64,000 nucleotides of DNA, taken from contig OY735206.1 of the NCBI GenBank assembly GCA_963457665.1, positions 60,676,235-60,740,234 of the forward strand, in the 5' to 3' direction. This DNA comes from Thysanoteuthis rhombus. Taxonomy: Eukaryota > Mollusca > Cephalopoda > Oegopsida > Thysanoteuthidae. Below, one piece after another: positions 51,571-63,619 of the stretch; position 1 is the stretch's first letter; the number at the start of each line of letters is the position of its first letter. A program made the position numbers and the translations under genes. Below the pieces are notes generated by a model that worked only from the letters and a program-made list of their open reading frames with translations, made no database searches and was not told where the DNA came from.

Positions 51571-54500
51571 AGAGCACTTTCAGATGATATTCTTTATTAC
51601 TTTTCAAACATTATGGGGGACAAAAAGTCACCTTCCACCACCCCACTATGCTGCAGAGAGTCATTCACCTTCAGCACTATCTTGGCAACTTCACTTACCA
51701 AGTAAAAAGTTTGTCCTACCACTGCAGGTGACTCCTAGTGCCAAATGATAGAGCATTTGAATTTTGCGGCTGTGTTGTCATGTCAATTTTAGTAACATAC
51801 AGAAGTTACAGGCTTTCAAAGTTACTAAGTGCACAAAATCTTGGCTCTTTTGGAAGAGAGTGCAGAGTGCAAAAGGTTGAAGATCAAGAAAAACATTGTT
51901 GATTGTTAATGATTGTAACTTTTGAACAAGTTGTTTTCATTACTTCATAATACAGGATGGGAAGTTGGAGTACATTTCATTGAATAGAACAATTTGCATG
52001 TTTCATCATTGTTTGGACATTACAAGTCCTAATATAACCCTGCTCTCTCTTAAAGTTTTAATGCTTGTCTACATAAATAGTTACGATGAACAATTTTATG
52101 GCCCATTATTAATATGCATCCACACATTTCAATAAGACACTATTTGGTAGGTTTATCTGTCCCTAGTATGTTAAATATAGATTTTCTAAGCTATATCATG
52201 ATATATCATTATGAAACTTGGTCAAGATCTTTCAGTGAACTCTCCTCCTCCCCCTACAACTACAATTACTAAAATTAGAAATGCTAAATACCAACTGTCT
52301 CATCTGTATCATGTTGGATTGATATGAAGCTTGGGTGACCTACCCTTATCCTCTTATCACCACAACTAGTAATGCTAAATATCAGTTTTCTCAGCTATAT
52401 CATGTTGGATTGATATGAAACTTGATCAAGACCTTCAAATGTCACTAATTGTTATAGTGGCTAATCACTAGGTATCGCTAAGAAGTTCGTTGCTAAAAAG
52501 TGTGTCACTAATTGTAGGTTGCTAGTATTTGAGGTAACTACATGGACAGATATGGACATGAGGATGGTGGATACATGGTTCTTTTTTTCTATTTTGAATT
52601 ACTTACCAATTATATGTCTCATGATTTGGGGGAGGAAGAGATCATCTGCTTTGAAAATCTATTCAAATCCACTTGGGATTTTGATCATTGTTATTGAACT
52701 AAATGATCATGATTAATTCATAGTAATGTTATGTCTCTCCCTCTTCGTATGACTGCTAAGGGAGCTCACTGCTGCTGCTGCTAATAAACTCAAGGCACAG
52801 CCTGGAAATCTGCCTTTTCTTCTACCTCCTCTTTATGTACTACAATCATTTCCCTCTTACCTCCTGTTTATGTATCCCAAGAGGGTTTTGCTGCAAGATT
52901 TTCTAGGATAGGATAACCGACATATTGATTCACAGCTGTTTTTTTTTGTGATGCCAACCTATTTTCATTGCAGCCTATGCGCAACTATAACATCATGGAG
53001 AAATCTATTAAGTGCACAACATGAGTATGTATCCAAATTATATGCATAGAATGAGTGATTAATAGAAGGAGAGAGAAAGATAGTCATAACATATTTTCCT
53101 TCTAACCAAAAAGCCTGTGAACAACTGAAGAAATGGAATGTGCAGAAAATGTCTTTTGCCTTTAAACCAATCATTGATTTTTTTGTCTAAAAATTTATAA
53201 AAACAGACGTCACTTATAACAAAAAGCGTATAAGAAAAGGGATTTGGTCTATAGACTTTTCTTTATTATTTATTCATTATTATTTAATCCAATACTTTTT
53301 CTTTATTCATTTATTTTTAAAATTCATGCACAGCATTAAAATTCTACTGTGAGACATTTTTTTTTTTCATGTGCAGCTTGGAACAAACGCTGGTCATAAT
53401 AATAAATCAAATATATCATTATGACTACAGGTTTCCATTACAAGATTTTTCCTTCACAGGATGGGTGAAAAGAAACTTCCTATTGGAAATATTTTTGATT
53501 CCTTGGTTAATCCCCGTGAAAAATTCCAGGATGTAGAAAAGTTACGTATAATTTCTAATGATGAGTTAATCCTTACCTATTCTATATACACAAATAAATA
53601 TATATAGCAAGTATGGAAATAATGGAAAAGAAATTTCAAGTATAGAGTAATTACAAACAGAAGGCAAATTAGTCACCAGATGTACCTGGAAGGAAAGTGT
53701 ACTTCAACTGCAGGGCTGAAGGGAGGATACAGATACGGGATGTTTATGTTAATGAGGAGAGGTAGTCAACTCAAAAATGAGTCACAAAATTTCTTACACT
53801 GAATAAGAATCCATAGGTAAATAAGTAAATTTAGTGTTGACATGGTTCCCACATTCATTCTCATATCAGACAGATGATAAGGCTATCGAGCAAAGTGGGA
53901 TACTCATCTGATGCAACTAATATAGATGACAATTTTTAAGAGTACAAATTGGTTAGATCTTCTCTACTTTTTAGACATAATCAATCAGAAAATACCACAA
54001 TTTACCAGGTACAAATAAAAGAAAAGTTGAACAGCATGATCTACCGTATCAAAATTTTACCAATCCTATGTCAAACTTGATATTTAAAATATCTGTAACA
54101 CAGAAATGGTTTAATCTACCATCATAAATTCATTTCTAGAGGTATTATCTCTAATTTGACATAATCACAGTATATTTGGAATTATATCAGATATAATTTT
54201 GCATTTGGACAAACGCACTCAGAAAAAGCATATATTCAGTTTTCTTTAAAATCTGAATCAAGCTAGGGATATAAATATTTATATTATAGCTGTCAGAGAA
54301 CTACAAATACACAGTTTAATCAAAGACTTAATTCTTTGGGTCGTTTTTCCCTTAAAGACAAGTGATAAATTATCATAATGCTTTGTATCATTATTACTGT
54401 GACATTTACCTTACTGTCAGATGAGCCATCACAATCAAAATCAGCAGGGAAAATAAGGCTATCTAATTCTTCATTCATAGTCAGACCAGTCTGAAATGAG

Positions 54501-57500
54501 AAAAGAAAGTCATTTTTTCACATTTTTGTAAGGCTTTTCAATATGAAATTTATTTAAACAAAATACGTTAATAGAAAAAAATATAAATCCAATCAAAATA
54601 TCTCACCTCGGCAGCAAATCAACATTCCCTTAAATTCACAGAAAGCTTTATTAATTTGAATTCTTGCTTATTAGGAAACAAGAGTATTGTATACGTCAAC
54701 TTTGAATCTCACTGCTCCATTCCACTGATGCCAATTTAGCTGTTTTGCGATCAAAATTTAGCCCCTTTAGTTAAAACAACCTGAGCATTTGTAAACATAA
54801 GCAGTAACTTGACCTGCATTGATATTACTTCTGCTATTACACTTGACCAGGGCCAATATTTTGATAGTAAATGTATATATTTATTAATACCACTTGAACT
54901 AATTCTACTGTTCAAGATTTATTTAATGAGTTTTACCTCTTTGCTTTTTAAGCTTTGCTCTTTAGACAGAAAATGTTTTGAATGATAATCTGAATAGATA
55001 AGTTAGAAGTTTAAAACAATACACTAGCGAGCGATGCCGCAAAAAAAATTCAAAGTAAATAGAAAAAATTGGGTTGCTGCAATAATTTACAATTTTTAAA
55101 AAAATCTAAGTAAGAGAATTGTAAATAAATGTAAAAAGAAGGAAAAAGAGAAAATTGAAATTAGTTACCAACAATTTTGCCAAGTGCCAGATTTGAAGCT
55201 AGAAGCAAGATTCAGAAATTGTGGCTGAACAAGAAAAAAAAAAGCTAAATCTAGTTCCAAAAGAGCTTAATTGACAACACAGCTCAAAACGTATGTTATA
55301 CTGAACTAAACCAGCTTGATTGATTTGGAAAGATTGCCTCAGAAACATGCGTCTTACGGAAATATAAATAGGGAATATGAATTCCCCATAGCGATTTACC
55401 TATTTCCTCTGAATTTCATGCCAGAAAGTTGGCAAATTTTGCAGTAAAAGGATTTTCTTTGTACATCATTTTTCTCTTTTGAACCACGTGGAAAGGCTAG
55501 ATACAATTTCTATTTTTTTTTGCAGAATTTGCTACCTGAAACTTTAATCACTTCTGATCTAATGAACAGATTTGGGCCTAATAAAGTACTTCATCTTTTA
55601 CTATAACTTTCAATAATACTACTCACACAAGTAAAATTCACCTAATCCCCCTAGTTGAATGAATATACAGAATGCAATAAAGTCCAGGTTTAGCCATATT
55701 TTTTTTGCAACATGAGGATGGACATTATCATGCAAAACAACATCCTTTCCATTCAAAACTGAGTACTTTAGGAATGATGGTTTTATATTTGATTCTGAAC
55801 AAAAAGTAAAAGGGGTGCCACAATACCTTCTGAATTTTGAATACATAAAAGATCATCTATATATCAACTTGTATTGTTTGACTACTTTGAAGGTTGCTAT
55901 GATGTATGAAAACAATCATCATCAGTCTTTCAACGTCCGTCGTTGGACATTGACCTTCCCCAGGATTCGCCACAATTCTCTATCAGGGGCGTCGCAGAGC
56001 CAGCATTTCCTGAATCTGTCAAGTTCATCTCTCCATCTTGTGTTCTGTCGGCCTCGGTTCCTTATGTGATATCTGGGGATCCATGTTGTTAGACTTGATG
56101 TCCATCGGTTGTCTTTCATCCTTGCAACATGGTCTTCCCATTGCCATTTGAGTTTTTTAATAGTTTCTATGATATCACGGACACCTGTTTTCTTCCTTAT
56201 ATACTTTTCTGTTTTGTGATCTCTCCATGTAAGGTTGAGCATGATTCTCTCATGCGCACATTGCTTACTTCTCAGCTTGCAGGTTTGGCTCTTGGTTAGG
56301 TTCCATTCCAAACTCTAAAACCTTGTAGAGATGGTGCAGTTCTGGTTAATGCTTCTGCTTTTTATCTGCATCCAGCCATTGCATTTATATTTTCCAGTTA
56401 CTATATACATTTTTCCTCACAAATGATGGTAGAATGCAGAAGTATATCAGTTTCATACTGTTAAACATGATCAATGTTAACTTTTAGATGGTTGTTCTTT
56501 TTCCTCATTCAATTCAAAATCCATTCTCAGAGGTTCTTCCACAACAGCTTCAAAATTATCAATTCATACCTCTCTCTTGTCTTTTTAAACTGACATGTCC
56601 GCTTGCAAATTTTCAAGACCCTAAGTCCACTGTTCATTCACTAACAGCAGTGTCCCTAAATGTAGAATTCATATTTCTCACAGCCATTATAGCTCCAATT
56701 GAACTTTAAGAGGTACAAAATGAAAAAAAAAAATCAAAAATTGAAAGCTTGTTCATATTTGCCTGAAATGTTAAAATGGAATGTTTTCAGAATAATCAAA
56801 ATAGGATATCAGTCAGTTTTCCCAGTTTCTCTCTTCCCATATATAATATACACCAATTCAAATCAAGATGATATATATTTATACAAATATATGTATATAC
56901 ATACATGTACACATGTAATTATAGTGAATGAAGAATAGCGATGAGAATCTTTCAAAAACTAATTCATCATTCAATCAAATAATGTAAAAAGTTTTAATGA
57001 GTAGATTCAACAAGAATGTTATGTGAACAAATAAGATTTCATTCACGAGTAGGTGAATGTCTTTAATTTCAAAATCAAGTAACATGGTAAACAATAAAAA
57101 TTGAAAGTAGACTCACATTAAAAAGTTCCACAAGCCAAACAAGTGCAGCCAGTAAAGCAGGCCAGGTGTGTGGGCTACCAACAGCAAACATAGAACTGCG
57201 GCTAATGGTAAACGGATAGCCGAGCAGTCGAAGGTATCTAGGAATTTCCTCATCATATTTGTCGGGAACTTTATACTTGAATTCAATTTTTTTCACGATG
57301 AACTATAACAAAAGTAAAAATAAAAACAAATCATTGAAGCTTAAATTTTAATAAAATCATTTCACTATCATAAATATCAAGATATTATTAAAGAAAAAAA
57401 CTTAAGAAAAAAAGAAAAAAGAATGAAAAGTAGATAATACACTAACAAAAGAATTAAGTACAGAATATCTAATGCTTCTTCTGCAAAACCAAGTCTAATT

Positions 57501-60500
57501 TCTATCATTTTTTTTTTTCCCAAGACGCTGTATTAAAGAATAGCTGGGTTTTGTTCGTATGTTGCATTATCAAGACATTCATTAATTTATGAATTGTCAA
57601 GTCAAAGGGAGGGAGAGAAAGTCCCAGTAAATATGTATTTTGTCTTTCCATCTGTCTACATGATATTTCCAAAAGTACTGGATGGATTTCAGTGAAATTG
57701 TGTGAAAGGTTGGACAATGAGGCAAAGGAGAGATGGTTGAATTATTCTTTATTGAGAGATATTAGTCCATTTTTTCTTCATACAATTGTGTATATGCTCA
57801 TGTCAGTCAACATGATATCTCTAAGAGTTCTCAATGAATTTCTTCGAAATCTTGTGGTAGGGTGGATAATAGACCACAGAAGAAGTGATTTGATTTTGGG
57901 ATGGATCCATACACAATTACTGAGTGATTTCCAGTTTCATTCCATATTCCACTTTAATTTTGGTTGCTTTTATCATGTTATCTCAGAATATCATTCAATG
58001 GCCATCAGCAAGCTGCACAGATCCATGATAAAAAGCAAATGAACTCAAGATGAAAGAAATACCAGTCAAAAATCAAATTATATATTTACAATTAAATACT
58101 TCAATTTACTCTTGATAAATCAGATTGCACCCCCACCAGCATCAAATTTAAATGTTATGATAATAGAAAAATGTATAGCCAGATAGAAGAATTATACTTG
58201 AAAAAAAGTTGTTCATTAATACTGATTACTGTAAATAATACTTTTTTGTCACTTGGTCAAGTTTTATCTCAAAGCAAAAGCTAAACAAAACTTACCTCAA
58301 AAACCTTGAGGAAATCTTTGGTTGTTGGTGATGACAATATCTTTGGTGTGATATTGCCTGGATAGCTATGTGCTGCCAAGAACTGAATGAAAAAGAATCA
58401 ATCAGTACATTTAAGAGATTTGTTCATCATGTTATAAGCACAAACAAAAGAAACAGCCTTTTGTAAAGCCTAACGCACTTGTAATTAAATCTGTAAATCA
58501 TATATAATAAGAGCTTAATCTGTCACACATAGTATCAGTAGCAGCCATCAACAGAGTGAGCCTATTGTTCCTGGACAATACCAGCCATCATCAGCAGTGA
58601 CCAGGACGAGCACTGAACTTGGGAAGTTAGAGCCGTGCAGTCACTCTTATGCTAAATCAGGAGGCTTTTATCATTATCATCATATATATATATATATATA
58701 TGTAACACAGAATAAACAATTCAGCAAAAATTACTTTATTTTTTGTAAAAAAAGTTCACAAACTTTTGATCATAAAAAAAGTTGTTTTTATCCTTGTTTT
58801 GATTAAATAAGCTATCGATCAAATGGAAACCACATATCTATTTTGAGTAAAAAAAGTTAAAACTTTACCAATTAGGCAATTTCACAGATTTGGTATAACA
58901 TACATACACGGGTCTAGTTAGTCACTCAATAGAAACCTCACATGACCAACGTCTTTTGGCAGCATGCAGTGTTGGAGGTGATCAATTCAAAAATTGGAAA
59001 AAAGGGTGATCAATGAATATGTTACTTCTTTCGCCTTTTGTTGGGCAGTGATCACTAAAAAAAAGTCCAAATTTAAAAAAACAAGTGTGAACACTGCTGG
59101 AGGCAAAGTAAAGGACCAATTTAGTATAAATTTACGCAGTAATTTGAACCCCTCACTAACAACCTAGAAGGTAAAAATAGTCTTTTCTAGACATAAAGGG
59201 TAAATATCTATTTAAGCCCTTTAGCTCCATTGATGCAGCATGACACATGCATTGCCAGCCAGACACACTTAAAATGTGAAGAAACTTATGTTGATGTCAA
59301 CATTTTCTAAGAGACCCTTATTCTAAAATAGATAACCTGAATGAGAGAAACAAAGAAGTGGAAAAGAGGAAAATAACAAGAGACGTCATCTTCAAAAAAA
59401 AAAAATAATTGGATAAAATCTGAGTCGGTTAATAGCATAGTGCATACATATAGACTGAAAACCATGATCATTCTCACATATAAAGTCATTAAAGTGTTGT
59501 TGGGTTGTGGCTGAACTCTTTGGCGATTTCTCACCAGAACTTTATATTCAGTCACTTAAGATAACTGTCAATTAATCGATGGGTTATAGACTACTATGTA
59601 TTACATTTGTTTGACAGAGAGTGCAAGATCAGCAACAGTCAACTCGTACTAATCCGGCACTAATTTTGGCTAGCATAACCCAATCTGCTGAAGATGAGTT
59701 ACGTCCCTTTGATCTGATGCAAAGACTAGTTATTTCCCTTGGATTTTGGACGCCAAATTTAAAAGTAAACATGCATATCCATATAAAAGCAGTGTTTGCA
59801 AATTTCTTTCCTGCTTGTTTGTGCAGTGATCTCATTGGTTAATTTACTTTCCTATTACAACATAACAATGAATATCATGTCATAGAAACTCTCAAGACTT
59901 TGTTTCTGATAAGTTTTTAAAATAGTTTGGGTTTATTTGTGACTTGAAAAGACTTTAAATTAGGATACTTGAATTACTAAAAATAAATTACCTATTAAAA
60001 TAGCTTTAGGCTCCATATATAAATTGCCTTATTATTTCAAACGATTCACATATTTTTCTTATTAGTATTATCAACATCGTAAAAATCTTTTTTAGCCACA
60101 ATATTACTATCTACTTGTATACAATGCCAATTCATTAAAAATCAGGGTCAAAATTGGTGCACAACATTGTACTGTACTATGAGAAAGAACCAATACCATA
60201 TCATGTTACCCATTGTTGGCAACAGAATGTGGGGGATCAAATTAAATTCAAGATCGCACACACTCAAGTAAAACCAAAATAAAAATGTTCAGTCATTTCT
60301 GGTGATAACTTGAATCAGTTCCCTCAATCAGTTACTTTTTGATGGCTAGCTGTTTTATTTTTGCACAACTTTTTTATGTAAGTCAACACAATTACCTGTA
60401 ACCATTTGTTTTACCTATGCTTCATTGAGAATTCATTGATTTTCATTCAATGTTTTCTTTTTTCTCTATTAACCAACTTGGACTGATTAACAGGATGTTC

Positions 60501-61299
60501 ATATCGACTTTTTGGAATTTATTTACGTTTTTAAATTCAGGTATTGACTTTCGGGTTTATCCATTTTGTTCATATCAATTGTTAAGTGTATCCGAAAAAA
60601 ATCACTAATCCGATACCCTACAGGTCCCAATGATGCCGGATTAGAGGGAGTCTGTATTATGTTCGTGTCCTGCTCCTGCAGCGGAATGAAATCCTAATTG
60701 CCTCCCTTGCACCTTGTGTTTTTGTATGAATTAACTCCCTTCACTTTTGACCCCCCCCCCCCCCCCCCGGATGAAAAAAGGTTAACCCTGACTTCTGAAC
60801 CCCTTAAAGGGAGTAAAGTTTCCCGTCACTTTTGACCCCTGGGAGAACTATATATAAACATATAAAATAAGAAGATATGGACATGTATATATTGAACAGA
60901 GAGTTGGGCTCTACTAATTATTATGACCGAACTGCCATAGCATTATAGCTATATTGTAGATAGAACCCCACCTCAAAAATCTTTAAAAAAATGTTCTCCT
61001 CAAAACCTTCCCCTCAGGCCACTGGGACAAACAGAGACACACAGCTCACTTGGCTTGATGATATGGACGATTGAGTAAATCATTAACAGCTGGTTGGTAG
61101 AAGACTAGATAGAAATATTGAAGATCACAGCACAAATAAAAGACATGAATTTAAAAAATGTCCCACTATATAAAGTATATAAAAGAATAAGCTCCAAACC
61201 TCATACAAATTTTTCACACATCGTTGCTGATAAGCTCTAGAACTGAGGGGCCTAGAATCTCTTAGTTCACCCCGACCACGATCCATACCATGTGACATC
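39298..61299 (-). CDS. NDC80: NDC80/HEC1 kinetochore protein, 14 exons, N-terminal tail not recognised
   Basis: Exons (high to low): 61299-61200, 58382-58296, 57302-57117, 54490-54410, 51473-51380, 50101-50007, 47913-47775, 47032-46827, 46419-46273, 46005-45916, 44149-44057, 42974-42835, 40602-40500, 39390-39298. All have GT-AG sites and agreeing phases and give 550 residues to the TGA. Residues 13-180 are the microtubule-binding calponin-homology region ([68 protein letters not shown]). Residues 183-520 are coiled coil, broken by the conserved loop [20 protein letters not shown] (about 343-362). Known role: with NUF2, SPC24 and SPC25 it couples kinetochores to spindle microtubules. The human protein has 642 residues; about 70 basic tail residues are missing here and should be in an exon above 61300 or outside the window. 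The TGA falls at the end of exon 14. Confidence 0.97.
40500..40602 (-). CDS. NDC80: NDC80 exon, residues 486-520, coiled coil / tetramerisation region
   Basis: [20 protein letters not shown] then [14 protein letters not shown], comparable to human [20 protein letters not shown]. Acceptor TTTTTTTCTCAAG, donor GTGAGT. Confidence 0.94.
42727..42756. repeat. (TA)n(TG)n microsatellite in an NDC80 intron
   Basis: About seven TA and eight GT units. Confidence 0.95.
42835..42974 (-). CDS. NDC80: NDC80 exon, residues 440-485, coiled coil
   Basis: [20 protein letters not shown] then [20 protein letters not shown]; ends after two bases of a Trp codon, donor GTGAGT. A (TA)n(TG)n tract lies in the intron about 80 bases downstream. 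Confidence 0.92.
44057..44149 (-). CDS. NDC80: NDC80 exon, residues 409-439, coiled coil
   Basis: [20 protein letters not shown] then [11 protein letters not shown]; donor GTGAGT. Confidence 0.93.
44371..44440 (+). mobile_element. Possible Tigger/pogo-like end
   Basis: A TA-adjacent CAGTTATCTCTTGCCATTTA then GGGTTTTCCATTTGTGG resembles the CAGTNATCCCTCGCCATTTACGGG-type ends of pogo-group elements. The partner end was not found. Confidence 0.3.
45916..46005 (-). CDS. NDC80: NDC80 exon, residues 379-408, coiled coil
   Basis: [20 protein letters not shown] then [10 protein letters not shown]; clear heptads, acceptor TTTTCCAG, donor GTAAAT. Confidence 0.93.
46273..46419 (-). CDS. NDC80: NDC80 exon, residues 330-378, conserved loop
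   Basis: [20 protein letters not shown] then [12 protein letters not shown], matching human [20 protein letters not shown]. This is the loop that interrupts the coiled coil and recruits partners such as Dam1/Ska or Cdt1 in other species. Confidence 0.97.
46827..47032 (-). CDS. NDC80: NDC80 exon, residues 261-329, coiled coil
   Basis: Contains [20 protein letters not shown] and [20 protein letters not shown], matching human [20 protein letters not shown] and the QQKLWNEELKYARGK segment. Donor is GTTAGC, a less common but acceptable GT site. Confidence 0.97.
47775..47913 (-). CDS. NDC80: NDC80 exon, residues 215-260, coiled coil
   Basis: [20 protein letters not shown], then [20 protein letters not shown]. 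The acceptor giving the right phase is CAAAG|GAC; donor GTAAGT after one base of a Glu codon. Confidence 0.9.
48640..48719. repeat. (TA)n(TG)n microsatellite, 80 bp
   Basis: About 28 TA units followed by 12 TG units in an NDC80 intron. Confidence 0.98.
50007..50101 (-). CDS. NDC80: NDC80 exon, residues 183-214, coiled-coil start
   Basis: [20 protein letters not shown] then [11 protein letters not shown]. Completes the split Arg; donor GTGAGT. Confidence 0.9.
51380..51473 (-). CDS. NDC80: NDC80 exon, residues 152-182
   Basis: [20 protein letters not shown] then [11 protein letters not shown]; matches human [20 protein letters not shown]. Donor GTAAGT after one base of an Arg codon. Confidence 0.96.
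51539..51567. repeat. (TA)n microsatellite
   Basis: About 14 TA units, 65 bases upstream of an NDC80 exon on the coding strand. Confidence 0.97.
52172..52440. repeat. Minisatellite, about three ~100-bp units, NDC80 intron
   Basis: The phrase GCTATATCATGTTGGATTGA then TATGAAACTTGATCAAGACC recurs near 52191, 52306 and 52402, alternating with CTACAACTA..AATGCTAAATA. Units differ at many positions, so the array is old. Confidence 0.75.
54410..54490 (-). CDS. NDC80: NDC80 exon, residues 125-151
   Basis: [20 protein letters not shown] and DGSSDSK: the acidic variable linker of the head (human ESSPLFDDGQPWGEETEDG). Assigned by position, phase and splice sites rather than by similarity. Confidence 0.85.
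55660..55790 (-). mobile_element. Mariner transposase scrap
   Basis: Minus strand reads [19 protein letters not shown], matching the second catalytic block of mariner transposase (VNRKG..LHDNARPHVA). No further conserved block follows. It lies next to a LINE 3' end. Confidence 0.55.
55914..56316 (-). mobile_element. RTE-type LINE, 5'-truncated 3' end in an NDC80 intron
   Basis: A 129-codon open frame (56311-55922) reads [86 protein letters not shown] and [15 protein letters not shown]. This is the C-terminal tail of RTE-like ORF2 (KWKWAGHVARMEDNRW ... RGRP.TRWRDD ... DRE.WR.LGEAYVQ). The stop is followed within a few bases by a GATGATGAT tail, the normal very short RTE 3' UTR. No stop interrupts this stretch, so it is younger than the piece at 38.7 kb. 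Confidence 0.88.
57117..57302 (-). CDS. NDC80: NDC80 exon, residues 63-124
   Basis: Contains [19 protein letters not shown] and [19 protein letters not shown], the most conserved stretch of the microtubule-binding head. Donor GTGAGT. Confidence 0.97.
57600..57990 (+). repeat. Two-unit diverged tandem repeat, NDC80 intron
   Basis: TCTACATGATATTTCCAAAA..GGATGGATTTCAGTGAAATT..GTGAAAGGTTGGACAAT is echoed about 160 bases later by TCAACATGATATCTCTAAGA..CAATGAATTTCTTCGAAATC..GGTAGGGTGGATAAT. The repeat keeps a 116-codon frame open (57692-58042), which I regard as incidental. Confidence 0.6.
58296..58382 (-). CDS. NDC80: NDC80 exon, residues 34-62
   Basis: [20 protein letters not shown] followed by TKDFLKVFE; acceptor TTCATTCAG, donor GTAAGT. 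Early part of the calponin-homology fold. Confidence 0.95.
58680..58701. repeat. (AT)n microsatellite
   Basis: About ten AT units in the intron between the first two recognised NDC80 exons. Confidence 0.9.
58905..59310 (+). repeat. Interspersed repeat R1, copy C
   Basis: Runs from CTAGTTAGTCACTCAATAGA through CTTTTGGCAGCATGC, GTGATCAATTCAAAAATT, GATCAATGAATATGTTACTT and AAGGACCAATTTA to TTATGTTGATGTCAACATTT. It has the same landmarks as copies A and B. Confidence 0.75.
60751..60768. repeat. Poly-C tract (C18)
   Basis: Eighteen consecutive C, flanked by CTTTTGA on the left and GGATG on the right; unusual in such AT-rich DNA. Confidence 0.97.
61200..61299 (-). CDS. NDC80: NDC80 first recognised exon (residues 1-33 of the model)
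   Basis: Encodes [20 protein letters not shown] and NLYE, matching the human [21 protein letters not shown] segment. Acceptor TTTCTTTTCAG ends at 61300, so an upstream exon exists. The ATG at 61298 may be an internal Met or, if the upstream exon is untranslated, the start. Donor is GTTTGG, weaker than most in this gene. Confidence 0.92.
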
Positions 61300-61351
61300 C
61301 TGAAAAGAAAAGAGAAAGAAAAATGAAATAAGAAATTACTATTTTGAGGTA

Positions 61352-63619
61352 CAGTGAACCCTCATTAAAACAGACTAATAATGGGGGAAGGTCTCTGTTT
61401 TAGTTGATTGTCCAAGTCAAGTGATGGTAGGGGTCAATATTGTAAGATATTGAGAAGTATATATACTTACAACTCTTAAAGACTATTTTACCCTCTTTTA
61501 AAACATATTGCAATAATCAAATATCTTTGAAAGTTTAATTTTGGCTATAACTGCAAGAAAATAAACTTAGTTATGAAAAAAAGAAATAATACTTTGTTGA
61601 GCAAGTTCACACTTCAGAAGAGCTAACTTATAGTTCAGGTCATGCAGATAAAAATGAACTGATTCACGTTCATAGTTCACAATACAGTGGCAACATCATG
61701 ACCGAACTGCCAGTTCTAGCTGGGATCCAATTAATACTAAATTAGTACTACAAATATCTTGCTTCTTTTTTTTTTCATTGTTTTTTGGTTATTTCAACTA
61801 CAATTTCACAGTTTATCAGCATACAACATTCAATTTATACTTGATAAAAGTTTTGATAACATGGTGGTTTTTATTGATTTTCATACAATTTCCAATCGGA
61901 AAGCAGATGACAAAGTATAACAAAGCAAGCATGCAACCATCATCATGATTCAATGATTTATCCCCGGTTGCAATCACAGACCGGATTCTTACTGCTGCAA
62001 ATATTACAAATTTCCTCATGAAGAGACATGATCCCAGTGTTGGAAAGCAGTACTTATGCATTCGAATAACTTAGAAGAAATATTTTTAGGTTAAAATTGG
62101 TGGTCTTTTCTGGGTCATAATAAAAACAAAACAACCTGATCAAGTAAGTTGTACATCATAAGCAAAGAAGAGTCTGCATTTAGCTTATGTAAGGTTAAAA
62201 AGGGGGTCCAAAAATTTTTTTAAATAAATGAATATTTGAACATAAATTTTTACACAGCCAGGTAATACAACAAATATGTCTGACATGCAGCAAACTTTAT
62301 TTAGCTATTTTTTTTGCCACAAAAGACAAAAGGTCAGAAAAGTTATTTTATTGAAATAAACTTTTAGTAATCATCAAAAAATATGATTATAAAAGGTTTT
62401 TGGGTAGAATTTAATTTCATGAACAATACAAACTCGGATGTATCCATGTTTTAAATATAACACTTTTTTTTAAAAGCTGTGACTGTTACACCTCGGTGCA
62501 ATATATTTAAAAACTACGAAGCAAACAGGAGTTTATTCCAATACAAAACAATTTATTAGATAACAATACTTTCATCCAAAACATAATACACATTTCTGTC
62601 ATTTTCATTTGAATATTCACATTTTATTGGAATATGTGAGTTTTCTTGTCTTGAATATTGAGTTAAATCAAGATGCAATCATTCAGCCAAGGAGCAGGTA
62701 GATTGACTGCTGCAAATAACAGCCTGACTCACTTGCCTGCTTCACTTTTGTTTACATCCAATACGTAGTAATGCATTAAGGCAAATAGGGGTCAGAAGAG
62801 TATGTTGCACCAATCCATAATTTATCTATATATAACAATATTTATTCTAAAACAAAATGATTTATTGATTAACAATACTTTTATCCAAAATATAATACAC
62901 ATTTGTCATTTTCATATTAATATTCATATTATTGAAACATGTTTTGGTGTGGGATATTTTTTTTGAATTTCAATTCATTTTGAATTTTTTTTCTATAAGT
63001 TTTCTTTCAATTTCTAAAAAAAAAAAGTCATTATTTCTATGTCAAAAGGAAAGTATCATAGAGTACATTATATACAATTTCAATGGGTTTCTGCCAGTTA
63101 CGATATACCACAACACACGTGACATGGGATTTGTTTGTGACGGGAACAAAACAACTATGTTGAAATTGATTGAAAATATATTCTGTCAAGTACTATTATA
63201 TATTCAGACAAATTTCTCTGGCGACAAAGATATGGTGACAATGCCTTTGAAAATATAATGGTACAGATAGACAAAAATACCCAATGCCTTGAATTTTTTT
63301 TCAAATAAATTAAATCAAAATAAAAGTATTCAAATTGAAAATTTTTAAAAATTATTAAATTTAGTATGAAAGTATTGTTAATTGATGAATTGTTTTATAT
63401 TGAAACAAATTATTGATGTCATACAGTTTGTTTGGTTTTAGGGTTTTTTTAATAAATTTATTGTGCGTTTAGTTTTCCCACAAAGTACCAAAAGTTTGTT
63501 ATCATCTACGTGTTTGTCATCTTTATCAAACTTCATTTGGCAAATCCAAAGTCAGTTTGGATGAGTTCTTTAAAGCCAAAATGTGTTCAATTGAGGCCTT
63601 TTATAATAAGGGTTCACTG
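61352..63619. mobile_element. Candidate 2.27-kb pogo/Tc1-like element (inverted TA-flanked ends)
   Basis: Left end TA|CAGTGAACCCTCATTA (from 61350). The right end, read on the minus strand, is TA|CAGTGAACCCTTATTA (from 63621). Both are flanked by TA, and the spacing suits a pogo/Tigger-type element. No DDE transposase is recognised inside, and homology beyond about 16 bases is weak. They could instead be two unrelated copies of a short element in opposite orientation. Confidence 0.4.

Noticed and set aside
55815-56069. 84-codon plus-strand frame
   Set aside because: Complement of the LINE ORF2 tail on the minus strand.
57692-58042. 116-codon plus-strand frame
   Set aside because: Lies in a two-unit tandem repeat within an NDC80 intron; no domain seen.
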